Shown piece after piece: positions 14,299-21,604 of a stretch of 21,606 bases of DNA. The stretch covers positions 1 through 21,606 of the forward strand of contig JBOHVS010000070.1 in NCBI GenBank assembly GCA_050735975.1, written 5' to 3'. The first letter of the stretch is position 1; each line of letters opens with the position of its first letter. Origin of the DNA: DATMBL01 sp050735975. Lineage in GTDB: Bacteria; Desulfobacterota; Binatia; UBA9968. A program made the position numbers and the translations under genes. The notes beneath the pieces were generated by a model that saw nothing but the letters and a program-made list of their open reading frames with translations, was not told the origin of the DNA and did no database searches.

Positions 14299-14502
14299 TT
14301 ACTGCTTAAACAGCCGTTGTTTCTGGCTGATCTTCAAGCCTAATGCGAGAAGTATTTTTCGTTTTGTCGCCATTCTGCACGCCTTGCCTCTTTCGATGCG
14401 ATCCAAAGTTAGCGGCGATATACCCGCCAAGCGGGCGAGTTCGGCCTTGCTCAACATCATCGCCTCGCGCATTTTCCTAACATTGTTATTGTCCCGCCCC
14501 AT
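14299..14502 (-). CDS. Small XRE-type helix-turn-helix protein, first gene of the pil-aro operon
   Basis: 67 residues, almost entirely one HTH_3/Cro-CI domain. LSKAELARLAGISPLTLDRIERGK (about 18-41) has the expected helix-turn-helix with Ala/Gly at the turn and the conserved 'I..iE.G' segment, and it is followed by ATKRKILLALGL. There is no effector domain. The start ATG 14502 has AGAGG 5 nt upstream and lies about 24 nt from the predicted transcription start. The stop is one base before pilM. Cro/CI-type proteins bind short palindromes as dimers and often repress their own promoter. A palindrome over the predicted start (14518-14526) fits that. The target is inferred; the fold is clear. Confidence 0.85.
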   Translation of the reverse strand: MGRDNNNVRKMREAMMLSKAELARLAGISPLTLDRIERGKACRMATKRKILLALGLKISQKQRLFKQ

Positions 14503-14516
14503 GTTGACCTCTCACG

Positions 14517-14527
14517 GTTGTGACAAA
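14517..14527. promoter_or_regulatory. GTTGTGACAAA word over the start of the HTH-pilM operon (copy 2)
   Basis: It contains the palindrome TTGTGACAA at 14518-14526, covering about +1 to +10 of the predicted transcript. It is flanked by two ACGGT half-repeats at 14514-14518 and 14527-14531. The same 11 bases occur at 4419-4429 upstream of fimT. The position suits an autorepressor operator. Confidence 0.45.
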
Positions 14528-14533
14528 CGGTAA

Positions 14534-14563
14534 ATTGTAGCCTAATCGCATTTTCCAAGTCAA
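14534..14563 (-). promoter_or_regulatory. Sigma-70 promoter of the HTH-pilMNOPQ-aro operon
   Basis: On the minus strand, TTGACT (14563-14558), an 18-bp spacer, then TACAAT (14539-14534). Both boxes match 5 of 6 consensus bases. The start should fall near 14527. AT-rich sequence lies upstream (14564-14590). Confidence 0.7.
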
Positions 14564-14652
14564 ATAAATTAATACTAATTATCGTTAATTACATGGCTCC
14601 TCTGCCGCGTGACAGCAAAGTTTCTCCCAACCAGGCTCCATTTTACAGCCGG

Positions 14653-14681
14653 TTGAAATTCGGTCGGTGTTTTTCTAGATG
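14653..14681 (+). promoter_or_regulatory. Candidate sigma-70 promoter of the priA cluster
   Basis: TTGAAA (14653-14658), 17 bp, TAGATG (14676-14681). It is about 215 bp upstream of priA. The -35 is good and the -10 matches 4 of 6. The gene-free region 14503-14895 also holds the divergent pil promoter and the repeat at 14689-14785. Confidence 0.3.
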
Positions 14682-14688
14682 TCCTGAT

Positions 14689-14785
14689 TTAACCTTAGCC
14701 TGAACCTGAATCTGTTATTGCGGGTCCGAAAAGCAACCTGAACCTGTTTCAGCGGTAGGTTAAGTTTGTGGTGTGGTTAAGGTAA
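14689..14785. repeat. Iterated CCTGAACCTG / GGTTAAGG words upstream of priA
   Basis: CCTGAACCTG occurs at 14699-14708 and 14737-14746. TTAACCTTA at 14689 faces GGTTAAGGTAA near 14775. It resembles the GGTTGAGGTTGAG run at the end of rpe (20953). Low-complexity inverted repeat, no gene. Confidence 0.45.
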
Positions 14786-14895
14786 GAGAGTTAGGCCGAG
14801 GCTTCCTCCGGAGGGCTGTTCCCGAAGTGTTCTCTGGCTCTGAATAATCGTCGCTAGGTTGCAATTGCGGCAACTGGCACGTTAAATCTCCATGC

Positions 14896-17187
14896 ATGAC
14901 TCCAACCTCCGGCCACTTTGCGCGTGTCATCATCCCCTCGCCGTTAAAAGACGCTTTGATCTACCGCGTGCCGCCTGATTTTCGTGATCAGATCTCGGTC
15001 GGAATGAGAGTGCTCATTCCGTTAGGAAAACGAAAGGTCACAGGAATTGTTTTTCAATTCCTCACCGAAACATCTATCGCCGGTACCAAAGACATTTTGG
15101 CCCTGCAAGATGATCGACCCGTTCTTGATCCGAGCCTTTTGCAGCTAGGCCAGTGGACGGCTCAGTACTATTCGGCGAGCTTGGGAGAGGTTTTGGGAAC
15201 GATCCTGCCGCGAAGCCTCAAAACTGAGGTCCACAGAACAGTTTTTGCCAAGAGTGAAACGGCCGGCATCAGTGGCGTTCTGGAAAATAGAATTCTCGAA
15301 GTTCTTCGGCGAAGAAACGGTAAGGCCAGCTTCAAGACCCTGACACGTGAAGTTGCCGGCGCGGGGCTTTACCGGGCTGCAGAGCGACTCGAGTCGTCGG
15401 GTGTTATCGAGATCCGCGAGCGAATACCGGGGGCGCGAAGACGTTCGAAGGACCTGACTCTGAATCGCAGCCCGAGAACTTCGCTTGAAAGGTTGAGCCT
15501 TACTTTGGAGCAGGAGCGAGCTTTACAGCCAATCAGGCAACGCCTGGAGACGGGAGGATTTGAAACATTCCTTCTACACGGCGTAACCGGCAGCGGCAAA
15601 ACCGAAATCTATCTCCGCGTCATGGAACTGGTTCGCCAAGCCAAGCGTCAGAGTCTCATCCTTATCCCGGAAATCTCATTAACACCGCAGTTATTGGACC
15701 GTCTCACTGCGCGGTTTCCTGGAAAGGTCGGTGTGCTTCACAGCGGGCTCACCGGTGCGGAGCGCTGGAGTCAGTGGTGGCAAATACTCCGCGGCAACGT
15801 CGACGTGGTGGTCGGCGCTCGTTCAGCGGTGTTCGCTCCGCTGCCCAATTTGGGACTGATCGTGGTCGATGAGGAGCACGACCCTTCCTACAAGCAAGAG
15901 GAAGGACTCCGATACAATGGCAGAGATTTGGCGGTCGTCCGCGGCAAGGTGTTGGGTTGTCCGGTAATTCTAGGTTCCGCCACCCCGGCGATCGAAAGTT
16001 ATGAAAACTGCCTGGACGGCCGTTATCGCCTGCTGGAAATGACGCAACGGGTCCAGGAGCGCTCGTTGCCTCCGATCGAGATTGTCGATCTTAGGTCGAA
16101 TTCGCCCACTGCTTGCGGACAAGATTCGGGCCATACAGAAAATGACACTGCCGCCGAGGCGCCTCGCCATAAGGCGGATCATCGGTTGCTTTCAGGCCCC
16201 CTTATCCGCGCCTTGGAGTCCAATCATCAGAACGGCAAGCAAAGCCTCTTATTCTTGAACCGCCGCGGCTACGCTAACTTCCTCCAGTGCCGAACGTGCG
16301 GCTATGTTTTGCGCTGCTCGTTCTGTAGCGTAACGATGACGTTACACTTAAAGCAAAAAAGCGTTTGCTGTCATCATTGTAATTATCGCAGAGCCGCAAC
16401 CGACCTCTGCCCGGGTTGCGGCAATTTGACGCTTTTAGGTGTCGGGGCCGGCACAGAGCAGATCGAAGATGCCTTAGGTCGTCTTTTACCGCAGGCGCGC
16501 ATTGCGCGCATGGACCGAGACACAACGCGCAAACGCGGTTCCCATGAAAGCCTTATCCGGAGTTGGGAGAAAGGTGAGATCGACGTCTTGATCGGCACCC
16601 AGATGATCACAAAAGGTCACGATGTTTCCGGCGTCACCTTGGTAGGGGCCCTGCTGGCCGACCTTTCGCTTAACCTGCCGGACTTTCGCGCGGCGGAGAG
16701 AACTTTTCAGCTTTTAAGTCAAGTTGCCGGTAGATCAGGGCGCGGCGACTCGCCGGGGCACGTCTTCATTCAGACGTATGCGCCGGATCATTACGCAGTG
16801 CAGCATCTGGTCGGCCACGATTACAAAGCCTTCTTTGCTTCGGAAATCGAGTTTAGGCGCGCTTTAAGTTACCCGCCGTTTAGCCGATTGGCGAATTTAC
16901 GCGTGGATGGCCCAAAAGCTGACGAGGTGGAAAAAAAAGCCGGTCTATTGGCAAGAGCTTTACGCGGCAGGTTAAGCAAGAAGCCGAAGCTGAAGGAGAA
17001 GATCGAAATACTGGGACCGGCTCCGGCTCCCATATTTAAGCTCCGTAACCGTTATCGCTGGCACATGCTTCTCAAAGCGCAGCAGTTTTCAGCCCTGCAG
17101 GAACTCGCGCTCATGGCCCGCGAGCTTTTGCCGAGGTCTCGCTCGATCCGTCTCCACGTTGATGTCGATCCCTACAACATGCTATGA
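14896..17187 (+). CDS. priA: Primosomal protein N', replication restart helicase PriA
   Basis: 763 residues, normal length for this 3'-5' helicase that reloads the replisome at stalled forks. The N-terminal 3'-end-binding domain runs from FARVIIPSPLKDALIYRVP to VLIPLGKRKVTGIV. Walker A GVTGSGKT is at 229-236 and DEEH at 325-328. The zinc site has all eight cysteines with the usual spacing (465, 468, 474, 477, 492, 495, 505, 508). Motif V-VI is seen in GTQMITKGHD and QVAGRSGRG. A polar stretch at 402-430 between helicase lobes is somewhat longer than I expect. No Shine-Dalgarno precedes ATG 14896, but this start matches the family N-terminus. It leads the priA-def-fmt-rsmB-rpe series. Confidence 0.97.
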   Translation: MTPTSGHFARVIIPSPLKDALIYRVPPDFRDQISVGMRVLIPLGKRKVTGIVFQFLTETSIAGTKDILALQDDRPVLDPSLLQLGQWTAQYYSASLGEVLGTILPRSLKTEVHRTVFAKSETAGISGVLENRILEVLRRRNGKASFKTLTREVAGAGLYRAAERLESSGVIEIRERIPGARRRSKDLTLNRSPRTSLERLSLTLEQERALQPIRQRLETGGFETFLLHGVTGSGKTEIYLRVMELVRQAKRQSLILIPEISLTPQLLDRLTARFPGKVGVLHSGLTGAERWSQWWQILRGNVDVVVGARSAVFAPLPNLGLIVVDEEHDPSYKQEEGLRYNGRDLAVVRGKVLGCPVILGSATPAIESYENCLDGRYRLLEMTQRVQERSLPPIEIVDLRSNSPTACGQDSGHTENDTAAEAPRHKADHRLLSGPLIRALESNHQNGKQSLLFLNRRGYANFLQCRTCGYVLRCSFCSVTMTLHLKQKSVCCHHCNYRRAATDLCPGCGNLTLLGVGAGTEQIEDALGRLLPQARIARMDRDTTRKRGSHESLIRSWEKGEIDVLIGTQMITKGHDVSGVTLVGALLADLSLNLPDFRAAERTFQLLSQVAGRSGRGDSPGHVFIQTYAPDHYAVQHLVGHDYKAFFASEIEFRRALSYPPFSRLANLRVDGPKADEVEKKAGLLARALRGRLSKKPKLKEKIEILGPAPAPIFKLRNRYRWHMLLKAQQFSALQELALMARELLPRSRSIRLHVDVDPYNML

Positions 17188-17199
17188 ATTTGTTGAATT

Positions 17200-17739
17200 A
17201 TGTCGCTTCTGGAGATTTTGAAATACCCTGACCCAAGGCTGAGCCGAATGGCAGAGCCGGTCAAGAACATTACCGGCGATACCGTCCAGCTCGTGGATTT
17301 GATGCTGGAGACAATGTATGCCGCGCCTGGTGTTGGGCTCGCGGCTACCCAGGTCGGCTCGCTCGAGCGAATCATCGTATTAGACGTCGACCACGATAAT
17401 CCAGGGAGGACCGTCTACAAACTGATTAATCCCGTGATTACGCGCGCCGAGGGAGAGATCGTCTGGGAAGAGGGCTGTTTAAGCGTGGTGGATTTCACGG
17501 CAGAGGTACGACGGGCGGCCCAAGTGCAACTAGTGGCGCTGGATCAAAACGAGAAAGAAATTAAGATCGAGGCCGAAGGGCTTCTCGCTGTCGCCTTCCA
17601 GCACGAGATCGACCACTTGGATGGGAAACTCTTTATCGACCGGATCAGCCGCTTGAAGCGCGATCTGTATACCCGCAGGCGTAAGAAGATGCTCCGCTCA
17701 GGCTCGGCCCCTTCGGAATCTCCAGGGGTGATGATCTAA
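17200..17739 (+). CDS. def: Peptide deformylase
   Basis: 179 residues. It removes the formyl group from the initiator Met of nascent proteins. All three family motifs are intact: GVGLAATQ at 44-51, EGCLS at 91-95 with metal ligand Cys93, and HEIDH at 135-139 with ligands His135 and His139 and catalytic Glu136. The basic tail RLKRDLYTRRRKKM, which helps ribosome binding in the family, is followed by a short Ser/Pro extension. It lies 12 nt after priA without a clear Shine-Dalgarno, suggesting coupling. The partner formyltransferase gene fmt follows 259 bp later. Confidence 0.97.
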   Translation: MSLLEILKYPDPRLSRMAEPVKNITGDTVQLVDLMLETMYAAPGVGLAATQVGSLERIIVLDVDHDNPGRTVYKLINPVITRAEGEIVWEEGCLSVVDFTAEVRRAAQVQLVALDQNEKEIKIEAEGLLAVAFQHEIDHLDGKLFIDRISRLKRDLYTRRRKKMLRSGSAPSESPGVMI

Positions 17740-17745
17740 CCAAGC

Positions 17746-17950
17746 GCTGAAAAACTTTCTTTAGTCTGGTCAAAAAGTCCCAGGTGCAAGGCGCCTGTCT
17801 GCCGTGCTGGCACAGGCAGGCGCGAATCTGTCGTTAAGGGCAATGAGACAGAAAGTCAGAGGTCAGAAGTGAGAAATCAGAGCCGAACAGGTTCCTTTCC
17901 CATGTCTTTTATTCTTGCTGATCTCTGATCTCCGACGGCTGACCTCTGGC
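17746..17950. repeat. Palindromic and iterated-word repeats in the def-fmt gap
   Basis: The gap opens with GCTGAAAAACTTT (17746-17758), identical to 7883-7895 in the aroC-aroK gap. GCGCCTG (17791-17797) pairs with CAGGCGC (17817-17823) around further CTGCC/GGCAG words. CAGAGGTCAG (17857-17866) pairs with CTGACCTCTG (17939-17948), and degenerate TCAGA/TCTGA words lie between. The 259-bp gap holds no gene. Confidence 0.6.
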
Positions 17951-17998
17951 CTAACTCCGCTGCTCTTTGCTCCTTGCGCTTTGCGAAATTCGTACGTC

Positions 17999-18937
17999 AT
18001 GTCCGCATCTTGGCGCATCGTCTACATGGGCACCCCCGCGACGGCTGCAGTAACGTTGCAGCAACTCCTCGAGGGGCCCGATCCGGTTGTGGGCGTCGTG
18101 ACCCAACCGGACCGGCCGGCCGGCAGAGGCCAAAAGACGCTACCTTCGCCGGTGCGCAAAGTCGCCGAGGCCCGCGGCTTATCGGTACTTGCCCCGGAAA
18201 AGATTCGCAATCCGGATTTCCTTTCGGGTCTCCGAGAGTGGCAGCCGGATATCATTGTGGTTGTCGCCTACGGGCGAATTCTGCCCGCATCGATACTGGA
18301 GTTAGCTCCTCATGGCTGTCTCAACGTGCACTATTCGCTTCTGCCAAAGTATCGCGGTGCCGCGCCTGCCGCGTGGACGATCATCAATGGAGAAGATGAA
18401 GGCGGTGTTACGACGATGAAGCTCGTGGAAAAAATGGACGCCGGACCCTTCTACCTGCAAGAAGCAGTTTCGCTTGCTGCTAACGAAACGACGGCTTCTC
18501 TTCAGGCCAAACTCACGCCCATCGGAGCCAGACTGCTACTCGAGACCATTCGCAAGCTCAAGGATGGGTCGCTCCAAGCTCGGACACAAAACGAAGCCGA
18601 GGCGACTCTCGCGCCGATGATCAAGAAAGAAGATGGGTTGGTCGATTGGACAAACTCAGCTCTAGTTATCGAGCGGCGAGTCCGAGGCTTTAATCCATGG
18701 CCTTCTGCCTACACCTATCTGCGCGGAAAGCTGCTAAAGATCCATTGCGCAAAGATTGCTGCCACAACGGAGGCAGGAACTCCTGGCGCGGTGCTGAGAG
18801 CGGACGCGCATGGCTTCTGGGTGGCCACAGGTTCGGGCGTGCTTGGGCTTGAGGAGGTGCAGTTGGAGAATAAACAGCGACTGCCGGGCGTAGAGTTCAT
18901 CAAAGGGGCCAGAATCGCCAAAGGTGACCACCTCTGA
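17999..18937 (+). CDS. fmt: Methionyl-tRNA formyltransferase
   Basis: 312 residues from ATG 17999, the family's usual length. An in-frame start at 17915 would prepend 28 residues from the repeat-filled leader that match no family member. It formylates Met-tRNA(fMet) with 10-formyl-tetrahydrofolate. The N-terminus SWRIVYMGTPATAA matches the 'RIVFMGTP' start. The active site is complete: Asn109, His111 and the SLLPKYRGAAP loop, with Asp147 in MDAGPF. A C-terminal OB-like tRNA-binding domain begins near 210 (RRVRGFNPWPSAYTYLRGKLLKI). The ribosome binding site is weak. The rsmB start overlaps its last 14 nt. Confidence 0.96.
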   Translation: MSASWRIVYMGTPATAAVTLQQLLEGPDPVVGVVTQPDRPAGRGQKTLPSPVRKVAEARGLSVLAPEKIRNPDFLSGLREWQPDIIVVVAYGRILPASILELAPHGCLNVHYSLLPKYRGAAPAAWTIINGEDEGGVTTMKLVEKMDAGPFYLQEAVSLAANETTASLQAKLTPIGARLLLETIRKLKDGSLQARTQNEAEATLAPMIKKEDGLVDWTNSALVIERRVRGFNPWPSAYTYLRGKLLKIHCAKIAATTEAGTPGAVLRADAHGFWVATGSGVLGLEEVQLENKQRLPGVEFIKGARIAKGDHL

Positions 18938-20297
18938 CAGAAAAGACACGGAAAATGTTCGCAGCCTTGCTGCGGACATTCTCCGCAAGGTCGATACCCG
19001 GAAAGCTTATGCCGATGTCCTTCTCGATAACACCTTAAAATCCAGATCCTTTTCTCCTCGAGACCGCGCTCTACTGACCGAGTTACTTTACGGCACGCTG
19101 CGCTGGCGAGGAAGATTGGATCGCCAGCTTGGAGAATATATTTCCCGGCCTCTTAAAGAGACCGAGCCTTTTATTAGAAACCTGCTGCGCCTCACGCTTT
19201 ATCAGCTGCTTTTTTTGCATAAAATTCCCGCATATGCGGCTGTAAACGACGCAGTGGATCTTGCCAAAGCCTATGCCGGCCGTAAGGCCGGGGGTTTCGT
19301 CAACGGTGTTTTGCGAGCCTATCTAAGAGAAAAACGAGAACTCCGGAAGCCCGGTCCAAAACAGAGTTCGACTTCCGACCTTGCCGAGTACTGGTCGCAT
19401 CCCGAGTGGCTTGTAAAACAATGGCTGGAATACTTCGGAGCTGAGCAAGTTGAAGCGCTTATGGAAGCCAACAATGACCCGGCCCCGTTGACGCTGCGAG
19501 CCAATCTCACGCGGGCAACGAGAGAGACGCTGCTTTCGCTGCTGCGAAGCGCAGGCGTTGAAGCCTCGCCGACGCGTTGGTCGCCGCAAGGCATCACCGT
19601 TCAACCTGGCTTCCCCGTACGCGAGCTCCCAGGTTTTCAGGAAGGGCGGTTTCAAGTTCAAGGTGAAGCGTCTCAGCTGGTAAGCTATCTCGTCGCGCCG
19701 AAACCCGGAGAGCGTATTCTCGACGCCTGCGCAGCACCCGGAGGCAAAACGACCCACATGGCAGAGTTAATGAACGATGCGGGAGAAATCATCGCGGCGG
19801 ACATCTCGGCGAAGAGTCTGAAAAAAATGGCGGCAAATGTTGAGCGATTGGGTCTAAAATCGATTCGCACGTTCCAGGCCGATCTCACCGAGCAGTTGTT
19901 CGAGCCGTTCAATCGACCCTACGGCCGGATCCTGGTGGATGCGCCCTGTAGCGGACTCGGAACGTTGCGTTCCCACCCAGAAACAAAATGGAACCGCGGT
20001 AAAAGCGCCATTAAGCGTCTCAGCCAACTACAGAAAAGAATCCTGGTTCAAACGGCCGGCTATGTGAGACCAGGCGGTGTGCTGGTTTATTCAACCTGTA
20101 CTCTGAGCAAGGAGGAGAACGAAAACGTCGTGGAGAGCTTTTTAGCGGACCACAAAGAGTTTGTTTTGAACGGAGCCGCCGGTTATCTTCCTGAAACAGC
20201 TCGGGAAATGGTTCGCGGTAGCTATTTCCTGTCGCTGCCTCATTTGCACAACACGGATGGCTTTTTCGCTGCCCGAATGACAAGATTAGATAGATGA
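18924..20297 (+). CDS. rsmB: 16S rRNA (cytosine-967-C5)-methyltransferase RsmB
   Basis: 457 residues from GTG 18924, the only start that keeps the whole N-terminal domain (RSLAADILRKVDTRKAYADV). The N-terminal NusB-like domain covers about 10-150 (RDRALLTELLYGTLRWRGRLD, RLTLYQLLFL). The catalytic domain shows the SAM motif LDACAAPGGKTTHMAE near 267. DAPCSGLGTLRSHPE carries Cys342 and VYSTCTLSKEENE carries Cys392, the two cysteines of RNA m5C methyltransferases. It methylates C967 of 16S rRNA. It overlaps fmt by 14 nt and rpe by 4 nt, so the three are probably coupled. Confidence 0.96.
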   Translation: MTTSDRKDTENVRSLAADILRKVDTRKAYADVLLDNTLKSRSFSPRDRALLTELLYGTLRWRGRLDRQLGEYISRPLKETEPFIRNLLRLTLYQLLFLHKIPAYAAVNDAVDLAKAYAGRKAGGFVNGVLRAYLREKRELRKPGPKQSSTSDLAEYWSHPEWLVKQWLEYFGAEQVEALMEANNDPAPLTLRANLTRATRETLLSLLRSAGVEASPTRWSPQGITVQPGFPVRELPGFQEGRFQVQGEASQLVSYLVAPKPGERILDACAAPGGKTTHMAELMNDAGEIIAADISAKSLKKMAANVERLGLKSIRTFQADLTEQLFEPFNRPYGRILVDAPCSGLGTLRSHPETKWNRGKSAIKRLSQLQKRILVQTAGYVRPGGVLVYSTCTLSKEENENVVESFLADHKEFVLNGAAGYLPETAREMVRGSYFLSLPHLHNTDGFFAARMTRLDR

Positions 20298-20959
20298 ACC
20301 CGATCAAGATCGCTCCGTCAATTTTGTCCGCGGACTTCAGTCGCCTTAAAGATGAGATCCAGGCGGTTGAGGCCGGAGGAGCCGATTGGCTCCACGTCGA
20401 CGTCATGGATGGTCATTTCGTACCCAATATCACGATCGGCCCGGTCGTGGTCGAGTCCGTTCGTAAGGTGACGAAGATGCCTATGGATGTCCATCTCATG
20501 ATCACCGATCCGGATAAGTATGCGCCAGAGTTTATCAAGGCCGGCGCGGACTGGGTTTCTATTCACCCGGATACGTGTCCCGATCCAAAAACCAGTCTAC
20601 GAAAGATCCGCGAGTTGGGCGTGAAAGCGTCCATCGCCGTCAATCCCGACGTCTCTCTGGAGAAAGTCGAAGCATTGCTGCCCGAAGCCAACATGGTCCT
20701 GATGATGACCGTCTTTCCCGGATTCGGCGGTCAAGCCTTTATCCCGGACGTTCTGCCAAAGATCGAACAGGTCAGAAAAATCATCGATGAGAGAAAACTT
20801 TCGGTCCTTGTAGAAGCCGACGGCGGCATCAAAGCCGAGAACATCGAACGTGTGGTGCGCGCCGGCGCCGAAGTTATCGTCTCCGGCTCCGGGATCTTTA
20901 AAACCCCAGATTATGCGGCAACGATCCGCCAGATGCGCGCCGCCGTCGGACAAGGTTGA
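20294..20959 (+). CDS. rpe: Ribulose-phosphate 3-epimerase
   Basis: 221 residues, normal length. It interconverts ribulose-5-phosphate and xylulose-5-phosphate in the pentose phosphate pathway, as a metal-dependent TIM barrel. Metal and catalytic residues are present: Ser9 in APSILSADF, His34 and Asp36 in WLHVDVMDGHFVPN, His67 in DVHLM and Asp176 in EADGGI. The phosphate loop FPGFGGQ (141-147) has Phe where VNPGFGGQ or VEPGFGGQ is more common, and SIHPDTC stands where SVHxEA is usual. The ATG overlaps the rsmB stop by 4 nt. The last codons and stop run into a GGTTGAGGTTGAG repeat. Confidence 0.96.
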   Translation: MNPIKIAPSILSADFSRLKDEIQAVEAGGADWLHVDVMDGHFVPNITIGPVVVESVRKVTKMPMDVHLMITDPDKYAPEFIKAGADWVSIHPDTCPDPKTSLRKIRELGVKASIAVNPDVSLEKVEALLPEANMVLMMTVFPGFGGQAFIPDVLPKIEQVRKIIDERKLSVLVEADGGIKAENIERVVRAGAEVIVSGSGIFKTPDYAATIRQMRAAVGQG

Positions 20960-21166
20960 GGTTGAGCCTTAGGTTAAGAAAGTTCGAAGTTAAGGATAGC
21001 TGAGAGTCGAGGGCTGAGGGTGGAGAGTCTTTCGACTTCAATGCTCTAAACACTACACTCTAAACTCCAAACAATCTGTTAAGGAGAGCTTAGAGTTGAG
21101 GGTTGAGAGTGGGGAGTCTTTCGACTTCCAATGGCTCTAAACACTATACTCTAAACTCTAAACCAC
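20953..21166. repeat. 89-bp imperfect tandem repeat between rpe and tRNA-Pro
   Basis: A GGTTGAGGTTGAG run overlaps the rpe stop, then two units start at 20989 and 21078. GAGTCTTTCGACTTC recurs exactly 89 bp apart (21025 and 21114). Within each unit a GAGxGTxGAGGGxTGAG stretch faces a CTCTAAACxCTA stretch, so each unit is also a degenerate inverted repeat. No gene in the 278-bp gap. Confidence 0.7.
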
Positions 21167-21237
21167 CTGCAATTTGAGATTCCGAGCGCCAGCGAGGACA
21201 GTTGTGTTCTCGTTTGAGTATGTTACTTTGACCGGGT

Positions 21238-21314
21238 CGGGGCGTGGCTCAGCTTGGTAGAGCGCACGGTTCGGGACCGTGAAGTCGGTGGTTCAAATCC
21301 ACTCGCCCCGACCA
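21238..21314 (+). tRNA. tRNA-Pro (anticodon CGG), CCA encoded
   Basis: 77 nt folding as a full cloverleaf. The acceptor CGGGGCG pairs with CGCCCCG, followed by discriminator A and an encoded CCA (21312-21314). The D-stem is GCTC/GAGC. The anticodon stem CACGG/CCGTG encloses loop TTCGGGA, giving anticodon CGG at 34-36. The T-arm is GGTGG-TTCAAAT-CCACT, with one mismatch at the last pair. It reads CCG proline codons. Confidence 0.97.
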
Positions 21315-21442
21315 TTTCCTTTCATCTTCGTTTTCGACAACTTCCTTCACTTCGTCATCGGTTCTACTACGGAGGGTTCCGGAAAAGGTTCCGGTTTTCG
21401 CCGCGCAAAAGACAGTCAGCAACGGCTCGCGATCGGCAACCG

Positions 21443-21604
21443 TCACTTCGGCTTTCCCCGCCAAGAAAAGCCGCAGGAAGGGCAGCGATATTGCGGTTCG
21501 ATGCCTTCATCGTAGCTCTTGAGGTCTTTCGGCGGCTTCTCCAGCAGAAACCTTTTGACTGTGTGGCGCGTCAACTCCCATTCACCGGTTCGCGCCTCTG
21601 CCAT
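21443..21604 (-). CDS. 53-residue protein with a C-terminal CPSCG knuckle
   Basis: ATG 21604 to TGA 21443 on the minus strand. A charged N-terminal part (EWELTRHTVKRFLLEKPPKD) is followed by RCPSCGFSWRGKPK at the C-terminus. The single CPxCG pair is half of a zinc ribbon, so zinc binding would need a partner or dimer. The ATG lies 2 nt from the window edge, so the true start may be further upstream. No function is recognised. The gap 21315-21442 shows only an 8-bp direct repeat (GGTTCCGG twice, at 21375 and 21387). Confidence 0.55.
   Translation of the reverse strand: MAEARTGEWELTRHTVKRFLLEKPPKDLKSYDEGIEPQYRCPSCGFSWRGKPK

Noticed and set aside
14805..14814. CCTCCGGAGG palindrome upstream of priA
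   Set aside because: A 10-bp GC palindrome is not unusual at this base composition, and nothing ties it to a function.
14871..14890. TGGCAC just before priA on the plus strand
   Set aside because: No TTGCW follows at 5 bp, so it is not a sigma-54 promoter.
17915..17998. Longer fmt start at 17915
   Set aside because: The extra 28 residues come from the repeat-rich leader and do not match the Fmt N-terminus. ATG 17999 places RIVYMGTP correctly.
20989..21166. CRISPR array
   Set aside because: Only two diverged 89-bp units without constant-length repeats and unique spacers, and no cas genes.
21249..21464. 71-codon minus-strand frame ending GRVDLNHRLHGPEPCALPS
   Set aside because: This is the antisense translation of tRNA-Pro. 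The 'VDLNHRL.GPEP.ALPS' string is a well-known false protein in databases.
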